Of a stretch of 64,000 bases of DNA, positions 51,349-61,496 are shown one piece after another. The DNA is taken from contig CAWVQA010000037.1 of the NCBI GenBank assembly GCA_963932145.1, positions 22,913 to 86,912 of the forward strand, written 5' to 3'. The first letter of the stretch is position 1. The number at the start of each line of letters is the position of its first letter. Below the pieces are notes generated by a model. The model saw only the letters and a program-made list of their open reading frames with translations, was not told the origin of the DNA and ran no database searches. The translations under genes and the position numbers were made by a program. Origin of the DNA: Acanthosepion lycidas. Its lineage: Eukaryota > Mollusca > Cephalopoda > Sepiida > Sepiidae.

Positions 51349-53624
51349 TTGATTTTAACTAGTTTCAGAAGTTTTGACAAAGTTATATTTAAGATTTTAT
51401 GTTTTACTCAACTTTTAATTTCATAGCGATTTACATGCAAAATCAAGCTGTTTTGACGACTTTTTAACGCTAGTTTGTAAATATAAATAACTTTTTGAAA
51501 ACATTAGAAAAACAATGAAATTATTGAAAATCGATATGAAATCAATCAAAACTTATTGATTTTAACTAGTTTCGGAAGTTTTGACAAAGTTTTATTTAAG
51601 ATTTTATGTTTTACACAACTTTTAATTACATAGCGATTTACATGCAAAATCTAGCTTTTTTCACTACTTTTTAACGCTAGTTTGTAAATATCAATAACTG
51701 TTTGAAAACATTAGACAAACAATGAAATTATTGAAAATCGATATGAAATCAATCAAAACTTATTGATTTTAACTAGTTTCAGAAGTTTTGACAAAGTTAT
51801 ATTTAAGATTTTATGTTTTACACAACTTTTAATTTCATAGCGATTTACATGCAAAATCAAGCTGTTTTGACTACTTTTTAACGCTAGTTTGTAAATATCA
51901 ATAACTGTTTGAAAACATTAGAAAAACAATGAAATTATTGAAAATCGATATGAAATCAATCAAAACTTATTGATTTTAACTAGTTTCAGAAGTTTTGACA
52001 AAGTTATATTTAAGATTTTATGTTTTACACAACTTTTAATTACATAGCGATTTACATGCAAGATCTAGCTTTTTTCACTACTTTTTAACGCTAGTTTGTA
52101 AATATCAATAACTGTTTGAAAACATTAGAAAAACAATGAAATTATTGAAAATCGATATGAAATCAATCAAAACTTATTGATTTTAACTAGTTTCAAAAGT
52201 TTTGACAAAGTTTTATTTAAGATTTTATGTTTTACACAACTTTTAATTTCATAGCGATTTACATGCAAAATCGAGCTGTTTTGACTACTTTTTAACGCTA
52301 GTTTGTAAATATCAATAACTGTTTGAAAACTTTAGAAAAATAATGAAATTATTGAAAATCGATATGAAATCAATCAAAACTTATAGATTTTAACTAGTTT
52401 CAGAAGTTTCACAAAGTTATATTTAAGATTTTATGTTTTACACAACTTTTAATTACATAGCGATTTACATGTAAAATCTAGCTTTTTTCACTACTTTTTA
52501 ACGCCAGTTTGTAAATATCAATAACTGTTTGAAAACATTAGAAAAACAATGAAATTATTGAAAATCGATATGAAATCAATCAAAACTTATTGATTTTAAC
52601 TAGTTTCAGAAGTTTTGACAAAGTTATACTTAAGATTTTATGTTTTACACAACTTTTAATTTCATAGCGATTTACATGCAAAATCAAGCTGTTTTGACTA
52701 CTTTTTAACGCTAGTGTGTAAATATAAATAACTTTTTGAAAACATTAGAAAAACAATGAAATTATTGAAAATCGATATGAAATCAATCAAAACTTATTGA
52801 TTTTAACTAGTTTCAGAAGTTTTGACAAAGTTTTATTTAAGATTTTATGTTTTACACAACTTTTAATTACATAGCGATTTACATGCAAAATCTAGCTTTT
52901 TTCACTACTTTTTAACGCTAGTTTGTAAATATCAATAACTGTTTGAAAACATTAGAAAAACAATGAAATTATTGAAAATCGATATGAAATCAATCAAAAC
53001 TTATTGATTTTAACTAGTTTCAAAAGTTTTGACAAAGTTTTATTTAAGATTTTATGTTTTACACAACTTTTAATTTCATAGCGATTTACATGCAAAATCG
53101 AGCTGTTTTGAATACATTTTAACGCTAGTTTGTAAATATCAATAACTGTTTGAAAACATTAGAAAAACAATGAAATTATTGAAAATCGATATGAAATCAA
53201 TCAAAACTTATAGATTTTAACTAGTTTCAGAAGTTTTCACAAAGTTATATTTAAGATTTTATGTTTTACACAACTTTTAATTACATAGCGATTTACATGC
53301 AAAATCTAGCTTTTTTCACTAATTTTTAACGCTAGTTTGTAAATATCAATAACTGTTTGAAAACATTAGAAAAACAATGAAATTATTGAAAATCGATATG
53401 AAATCAATCAAAACTTATTGATTTTAACTAGTTTCAGAAGTTTTGACAAAGTTATATTTAAGATTTTATGTTTTACACAACTTTTAATTACATAGCGATT
53501 TCATTGCAAAATCTAGCTTTTTTCACTACTTTTTAACGCTAGTGTGTAAATATCAATAACTGTTTGAAAACATTAGAAAAACAATGAAATTATTGAAAAT
53601 CGATATGAAATCAATCAAAACTTA
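51349..53624. repeat. 13-monomer tandem duplication, copy 2
   Basis: This is the second copy of the S-to-H block. It carries the private change AACGCCAG near 52503. After H it continues with K-F-A2-R rather than B-K-S, so the string of S-led repeats (46174, 48659, 51349) ends here. Confidence 0.91.
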
Positions 53625-54660
53625 TTGATTTTAACTAGTTTCAGAAGTTTTGACAAAGTTATACTTAAGATTTTATGTTTTACACAACTTTTAATTTCAT
53701 AGCGATTTACATGCAAAATCAAGCTGTTTTGACTACTTTTTAACGCTAGTGTGTAAATATAAATAACTTTTTGAAAACATTAGAAAAACAATGAAATTAT
53801 TGAAAATCGATATGAAATCAATCAAAACTTATTGATTTTAACTAGTTTCAGAAGTTTTGACAAAGTTTTATTTAAGATTTTATGTTTTACACAACTTTTA
53901 ATTACATAGCGATTTACATGCAAAATCTAGCTTTTTTCACTACTTTTTAACGCTAGTTTGTAAATATCAATAACTGTTTGAAAACATTAGAAAAACAATG
54001 AAATTATTGAAAATCGATATGAAATCAATCAAAACTTATTGATTTTAACTAGTTTCAGAAGTTTTGACAAAGTTTTATTTAAGATTTTTTGTTTTACACT
54101 ACTTTAAATTTCATAGCGATTTACATGCAAAATCTAGCTGTTTTGACTACTTTTTAACGCTAGGTTTGTAAATATCAATAACTGTTTGAAAACATTAGAA
54201 AAACAATGAAATTATTGAAAATCAATATGAAATCAATCAAAACTTATTGATTTTAACTAGTTTCAAGAGTTTTGACAAAGTTTTATTTCAGATTTTATGT
54301 TTTACACAACTTTTAATTTCATAGCGATTTACATGCAAAATCTAGCTGTTTTGACTACTTTTTAACGCTCGTTTGTAAATATCAATAAATGTTTGAAAAC
54401 ATTAGAAAAACAATGAAATTATTGAAAATAGATATGAAATCAATCAAAACTTATTGATTTTAACTAGTTTCAGAAGTTTTGACAAAGTTATATTTAAGAT
54501 TTTATGTTTTACACAACTTTTAATTACATAGCAATTTACAGGCAAAATCTAGCTTTTTTCACTACTTTTTAACGCTAGTTTGTAAATATCAATAACTGTT
54601 TGAAAACATTAGAAAAACAATGAAATTATTGAAAATCGATATGAAATCTATCAAAACTTA

Positions 54661-56111
54661 TTGATTTTAACTAGTTTCAGAAGTTTTGACAAAGTTATAT
54701 TTAAGATTTTATGTTTTACACAACTTTTAATTACATAGCGATTTCATTGCAAAATTTAGCTTTTTTCACTACTTTTTAACGCTAGTTTGTAAATATCAAT
54801 AACTGTTTGAAAACATTAGAAAAACAATGAAATTATTGAAAATCGATATGAAATCAATCAAAACTTATTGATTTTAACTAGTTTCAGAAGTTTTGACAAA
54901 GTTTTATTTAAGATTTTTTGTTTTACACTACTTTAAATTTCATAGCGATTTACATGCAAAATCTAGCTGTTTTGACTACTTTTTAACGCTAGGTTTGTAA
55001 ATATCAATAACTGTTTGAAAACATTAGAAAAACAATGAAATTATTGAAAATCGATATGAAATCAATCAAAACTTATTGATTTTAACTAGTTTCAAGAGTT
55101 TTGACAAAGTTTTATTTCAGATTTTATGTTTTACACAACTTTTAATTTCATAGCGATTTACATGCAAAATCTAGCTGTTTTGACTACTTTTTAACGCTCG
55201 TTTGTAAATATCAATAAATGTTTGAAAACATTAGAAAAACAATGAAATTATTGAAAATAGATATGAAATCAATCAAAACTTATTGATTTTAACTAGTTTC
55301 AGAAGTTTTGACAAAGTTATATTTAAGATTTTATGTTTTACACAACTTTTAATTACATAGCAATTTACAAGCAAAATCTAGCTTTTTTCACTACTTTTTC
55401 AACGCTAGTTTGTAAATATCAATAACTGTTTGAAAACATTAGAAAAATAATGAAATTATTGAAAATCGATATGAAATCAATCAAAACTTATTGATTTTAA
55501 CTAGTTTCAGAAGTTTTGACAAAGTTTTATTTAAGATTTTTTGTTTTACACTACTTTAAATTTCATAGCGATTTACATGCAAAATCTAGCTGTTTTGACT
55601 ACTTTTTAACGCTAGGTTTGTAAATATCAATAACTGTTTGAAAACATTAGAAAAACAATGAAATTATTGAAAATCGATATGAAATCAATCAAAACTATAG
55701 ATTTTAACTAGTTTCAGAAGTTTTCACAAAGTTATATTTAAGATTTTATGTTTTACACAACTTTTAATTACATAGCGATTTACATGTAAAATCTAGCTTT
55801 TTTCACTACTTTTTAACGCTAGTTTGTAAATATCAATAACTGTTTGAAAACATTAGAAAAACAATGAAATTATTGAAAATCGATATGAAATCAATCAAAA
55901 CTTATTGATTTTAACTAGTTTCAGAAGTTTTGACAAAGTTATATTTAAGATGTTATGTTTTACACAACTTTTAATTACATAGCGATTTCATTACAAAATC
56001 TAGCTTTTTTCACTACTTTTTAACGCTAGTTTGTAAATATCATTAACTGTTTGAAAACATTAGAAAAACAATGAAATTATTGAAAATCGATATGAAATAA
56101 ATCAAAACTTA
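54661..56111. repeat. 7-monomer block duplicated 30,229 bp away, copy 2
   Basis: This is the partner of 24432-25882. Its last monomer has the additional GAAATAAATC ending that is repeated in the right-end family. After it copy 1 continues P-G-H-A3, whereas here a single P/H hybrid leads to A3. Confidence 0.91.
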
Positions 56112-56318
56112 TTGATTTTAACTAGTTTCAAGAGTTTTGACAAAGTTTTATTTAAGATTTTATGTTTTACACAACTTTTAATTACATAGCGATTTCATTG
56201 CAAAATTTAGCTTTTTTCACTACTTTTTAACGCTAGTTTGTAAATATCAATAACTGTTTGAAAACATTAGAAAAACAATGAAATTATTGAAAATCGATAT
56301 GAAATCAATCAAAACTTA
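56112..56318 (+). repeat. Hybrid monomer P/H
   Basis: The left part is class P (CAAGAG, GTTTTATTT) and the right part is class H (AATTACAT, TTTCATTGC, AAAATTTAGCTTTTTTCAC). At the matching place in the other copy (25883 on) the order is P-G-H-A3; here it is hybrid-A3, so exactly two monomers were lost by an exchange between P and H, with the switch between positions about 39 and 72. Confidence 0.84.
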
Positions 56319-57974
56319 TTGATTTTAACTAGTTTCAGAAGTTTTGACAAAGTTTTATTTAAGATTTTATGTTTTACACTACTTTAAATTTCATAGCGAT
56401 TTACATGCAAAATCTAGCTGTTTTGACTACTTTTTAACGCTAGGTTTGTAAATATCAATAACTGTTTGAAAACATTAGAAAAACAATGAAATTATTGAAA
56501 ATCGATATGAAATCAATCAAAACTTATTGATTTTAACTAGTTTCAGAAGTTTTGACAAAGTTATATTTAAGATTTTATGTTTTACACAACTTTTAATTTC
56601 ATAGCGATTTACATGCAAAATCGAGCTTTTTTCACTACTTTTTAACGCTAGTTTGTAAATATCAATAACTGTTTGAAAACATTAGAAAAACAATGAAATT
56701 ATTGAAAATCGATATGAAATCAATCAAAACTTATTGATTTTAACTAGTTTCAGAAGTTTTGACAAAGTTATATTTAAGATTTTATGTTTTACACAACTTT
56801 TAATTACATAGCGATTTCATTACAAAATCTAGCTTTTTTCACTACTTTTTAACGCTAGTTTGTAAATATCATTAACTGTTTGAAAACATTAGAAAAACAA
56901 TGAAATTATTGAAAATCGATATGAAATCAATCAAAACTTATTGATTTTAACTAGTTTCAGAAGTTTTGACAAAGTTATACTTAAGATTTTATGTTTTACA
57001 CAACTTTTAATTTCATAGCGATTTACATGCAAAATCAAGCTGTTTTGACTACTTTTTAACGCTAGTTTGTAAATATCAATAACTGTTTGAAAACATTAGA
57101 AAAACAATGAAATTATTGAAAATCGATATGAAATCAATCAAAACTTATTGATTTTAACTAGTTTCAGAAGTTTTGACAAAGTTATATTTAAGATTTTATG
57201 TTTTACACAACTTTTAATTACATAGCGATTTCATTACAAAATCTAGCTTTTTTCACTACTTTTTAACGCTAGGTTGTAAATATCATTAACTGTTTGAAAA
57301 CATTAGAAAAACAATGAAATTATTGAAAATCGATATGAAATAAATCAAAACTTATTGATTTTAACTAGTTTCAAGAGTTTTGACAAAGTTTTATTTAAGA
57401 TTTTATGTTTTACACAACTTTTAATTTCATAGCGATTTACATGCAAAATCTAGCTGTTTTGACTACTTTTTAACGCTAGTTTGTAAATATCAATAACTGT
57501 TTGAAAACATTAGAAAAACAATGAAATTATTGAAAATCGATATGAAATCAATCAAAACTTATTGATTTTAACTAGTTTCAAAAGTTTTGACAAAGTTTTA
57601 TTTAAGATTTTATGTTTTACACAACTTTTAATTTCATAGCGATTTACATGCAAAATCGAGCTGTTTTGACTACTTTTTAACGCTAGTTTGTAAATATCAA
57701 TAACTGTTTGAAAACATTAGAAAAACAATGAAATTATTGAAAATCGATATGAAATCAATCAAAACTTATTGATTTTAACTAGTTTCAGTAGTTTTGACAA
57801 AGTTATATTTAAGATTTTATGTTTTACACAATTTTAATTACATAGCGATTTCATTGCAAAATTTAGCTTTTTTCACTACTTTTTAACGCTAGTTTGTAAA
57901 TATCAATAACTGTTTGAAAACATTAGAAAAACAATGAAATTATTGAAAATCGATATGAAATCAATCAAAACTTA

Positions 57975-59218
57975 TTGATTTTAACTAGTTTCAGAAGTTT
58001 TGACAAAGTTTTATTTAAGATTTTATGTTTTACACTACTTTAAATTTCATAGCGATTTACATGCAAAATCTAGCTGTTTTGACTACTTTTTAACGCTAGG
58101 TTTGTAAATATCAATAACTGTTTGAAAACATTAGAAAAACAATGAAATTATTGAAAATCGATATGAAATCAATCAAAACTTATTGATTTTAACTAGTTTC
58201 AGAAGTTTTGACAAAGTTATATTTAAGATTTTATGTTTTACACAACTTTTAATTTCATAGCGATTTACATGCAAAATCGAGCTTTTTTCACTACTTTTTA
58301 ACGCTAGTTTGTAAATATCAATAACTGTTTGAAAACATTAGAAAAACAATGAAATTATTGAAAATCGATATGAAATCAATCAAAACTTATTGATTTTAAC
58401 TAGTTTCAGAAGTTTTGACAAAGTTATATTTAAGATTTTATGTTTTACACAACTTTAAATTACATAGCGATTTCATTGCAAAATTTAGCTTTTTTCACTA
58501 CTTTTTAACGCTAGTTTGTAAATATCAATAACTGTTTGAAAACATTAGAAAAACAATGAAATTATTGAAAATCGATATGAAATCAATCAAAACTTATTGA
58601 TTTTAACTAGTTTCAGAAGTTTTGACAAAGTTTTATTTAAGATTTTATGTTTTACACTACTTTAAATTTCATAGCGATTTACATGCAAAATCTAGCTGTT
58701 TTGACTACTTTTTAACGCTAGGTTTGTAAATATCAATAACTGTTTGAAAACATTAGAAAAACAATGAAATTATTGAAAATCGATATGAAATCAATCAAAA
58801 CTTATTGATTTTAACTAGTTTCAGAAGTTTTGACAAAGTTATATTTAAGATTTTATGTTTTACACAACTTTTAATTTCATAGCGATTTACATGCAAAATC
58901 GAGCTTTTTTCACTACTTTTTAACGCTAGTTTGTAAATATCAATAACTGTTTGAAAACATTAGAAAAACAATGAAATTATTGAAAATCGATATGAAATCA
59001 ATCAAAACTTATTGATTTTAACTAGTTTCAGAAGTTTTGACAAAGTTATATTTAAGATTTTATGTTTTACACAACTTTTAATTACATAGCGATTTCATTA
59101 CAAAATCTAGCTTTTTTCACTACTTTTTAACGCTAGTTTGTAAATATCAATAACTGTTTGAAAACATTAGAAAAACAATGAAATTATTGAAAATCGATAT
59201 GAAATCAATCAAAACTTA
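57975..59218. repeat. Nested tandem duplication A3-N-H/H' (2 x 622 bp)
   Basis: Units begin at 57975 and 58597. The TACACTAC marker of A3 recurs 622 bp apart (58031/58653), equal to three monomers plus the extra base of A3. The third monomer differs: the first has ACTTTAAATTACAT and AAAATTTAG, the second has TTTCATTAC. Confidence 0.82.
58183..58389 (+). repeat. Class N monomer of the right-end family
   Basis: N combines a B-like left part (CAGAAG, GTTATATTT) with AATTTCAT and AAAATCGAGCTTTTTTCAC. The CGAG of the C/G classes is thus joined to the TTTTTTCAC of the B classes, which suggests an exchange inside the segment at positions 95-105. N follows the A3 form at 56.53, 58.18 and 58.8 kb. 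A similar copy lies near 26.92 kb. Confidence 0.78.
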
Positions 59219-60668
59219 TTGATTTTAACTAGTTTCAGAAGTTTTGACAAAGTTATATTTAAGATTTTATGTTTTACACAACTTTTAATTACATAGCGAT
59301 TTCATTACAAAATCTAGCTTTTTTCACTACTTTTTAACGCTAGTTTGTAAATATCATTAACTGTTTGAAAACATTAGAAAAACAATGAAATTATTGAAAA
59401 TCGATATGAAATAAATCAAAACTTATTGATTTTAACTAGTTTCAAGAGTTTTGACAAAGTTTTATTTAAGATTTTATGTTTTACACAACTTTTAATTTCA
59501 TAGCGATTTACATGCAAAATCTAGCTGTTTTGACTACTTTTTAACGCTAGTTTGTAAATATCAATAACTGTTTGAAAACATTAGAAAAACAATGAAATTA
59601 TTGAAAATCGATATGAAATCAATCAAAACTTATTGATTTTAACTAGTTTCAAAAGTTTTGACAAAGTTTTATTTAAGATTTTATGTTTTACACAACTTTT
59701 AATTTCATAGCGATTTACATGCAAAATCGAGCTGTTTTGACTACTTTTTAACGCTAGTTTGTAAATATCAATAACTGTTTGAAAACATTAGAAAAACAAT
59801 GAAATTATTGAAAATCGATATGAAATCAATCAAAACTTATTGATTTTAACTAGTTTCAGTAGTTTTGACAAAGTTATATTTAAGATTTTATGTTTTACAC
59901 AACTTTTAATTACATAGCGATTTCATTGCAAAATTTAGCTTTTTTCACTACTTTTTAACGCTAGTTTGTAAATATCAATAACTGTTTGAAAACATTAGAA
60001 AAACAATGAAATTATTGAAAATCGATATGAAATCAATCAAAACTTATTGATTTTAACTAGTTTCAGAAGTTTTGACAAAGTTTTATTTAAGATTTTATGT
60101 TTTACACTACTTTAAATTTCATAGCGATTTACATGCAAAATCTAGCTGTTTTGACTACTTTTTAACGCTAGGTTTGTAAATATCAATAACTGTTTGAAAA
60201 CATTAGAAAAACAATGAAATTATTGAAAATCGATATGAAATCAATCAAAACTTATTGATTTTAACTAGTTTCAGAAGTTTTGACAAAGTTATATTTAAGA
60301 TTTTATGTTTTACACAACTTTTAATTTCATAGCGATTTACATGCAAAATCGAGCTGTTTTGACTACTTTTTAACGCTAGTTTGTAAATATCAATAACTGT
60401 TTGAAAACATTAGAAAAACAATGAAATTATTGAAAATCGATATGAAATCAATCAAAACTTATTGATTTTAACTAGTTTCAGAAGTTTTGACAAAGTTATA
60501 TTTAAGATTTTATGTTTTACACAACTTTTAATTACATAGCGATTTCATTACAAAATCTAGCTTTTTTCACTACTTTTTAACGCTAGTTTGTAAATATCAT
60601 TAACTGTTTGAAAACATTAGAAAAACAATGAAATTATTGAAAATCGATATGAAATCAATCAAAACTTA
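59219..60668. repeat. Right-end family, 7-monomer unit (1,450 bp)
   Basis: The order is H'-P-G-H(CAGTAG)-A3-N-H'. It lacks the nested A3-N-H triplet of the preceding 10-monomer unit, and here N has TGTTTTGAC. The next unit starts at 60669 and runs H'-P-G-H(CAGTAG) to 61496 before the order changes. Confidence 0.86.
60462..60668 (+). repeat. Class H' monomer of the right-end family
   Basis: H' is an H derivative with TTTCATTAC in place of TTTCATTGC and AATATCATTAACTG in place of AATATCAATAACTG. It is concentrated from 55.9 kb to 62 kb. A single related copy lies at about 25.68-25.88 kb, within a duplicated block. Four H' copies end in GAAATAAATC (near 56094, 57337, 59408 and 60858), each followed by a CAAGAG monomer. 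Confidence 0.84.
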
Positions 60669-61496
60669 TTGATTTTAACTAGTTTCAGAAGTTTTGACAA
60701 AGTTATATTTAAGATTTTATGTTTTACACAACTTTTAATTACATAGCGATTTCATTACAAAATCTAGCTTTTTTCACTACTTTTTAACGCTAGTTTGTAA
60801 ATATCATTAACTGTTTGAAAACATTAGAAAAACAATGAAATTATTGAAAATCGATATGAAATAAATCAAAACTTATTGATTTTAACTAGTTTCAAGAGTT
60901 TTGACAAAGTTTTATTTAAGATTTTATGTTTTACACAACTTTTAATTTCATAGCGATTTACATGCAAAATCTAGCTGTTTTGACTACTTTTTAACGCTAG
61001 TTTGTAAATATCAATAACTGTTTGAAAACATTAGAAAAACAATGAAATTATTGAAAATCGATATGAAATCAATCAAAACTTATTGATTTTAACTAGTTTC
61101 AAAAGTTTTGACAAAGTTTTATTTAAGATTTTATGTTTTACACAACTTTTAATTTCATAGCGATTTACATGCAAAATCTAGCTGTTTTGACTACTTTTTA
61201 ACGCTAGTTTGTAAATATCAATAACTGTTTGAAAACATTAGAAAAACAATGAAATTATTGAAAATCGATATGAAATCAATCAAAACTTATTGATTTTAAC
61301 TAGTTTCAGTAGTTTTGACAAAGTTATATTTAAGATTTTATGTTTTACACAACTTTTAATTACATAGCGATTTCATTGCAAAATTTAGCTTTTTTCACTA
61401 CTTTTTAACGCTAGTTTGTAAATATCAATAACTGTTTGAAAACATTAGAAAAACAATGAAATTATTGAAAATCGATATGAAATCAATCAAAACTTA
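60669..61496. repeat. Right-end family, partial unit (4 monomers)
   Basis: H', P, a G-like monomer with TCTAG instead of TCGAG, and the CAGTAG H variant repeat the start of the two units to the left. After 61496 the string is followed by a mixed CAGAAG/TGTTTTGAC monomer and an H'-like monomer with CAAAAG, then K, H, H and an A-like monomer, so the right-end family gives way by about 61.9 kb. Confidence 0.8.

Larger units (their letters stand above)
57148..59218. repeat. Right-end family, 10-monomer unit (2,071 bp)
   Basis: The order is H'-P-G-H(CAGTAG)-A3-N-H-A3-N-H'. The first H' ends in GAAATAAATC. The next unit starts at 59219, and the marker CAGTAG recurs 2,071 bp later. The first H' has a private GCTAGGTTG. 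A nested 3-monomer repeat lies inside. Confidence 0.86.

Noticed and set aside
56094..56103. Polyadenylation signal AATAAA in H' monomers (GAAATAAATC)
   Set aside because: It is a single-base change of the usual GAAATCAATC inside the satellite; there is no transcript or gene context.
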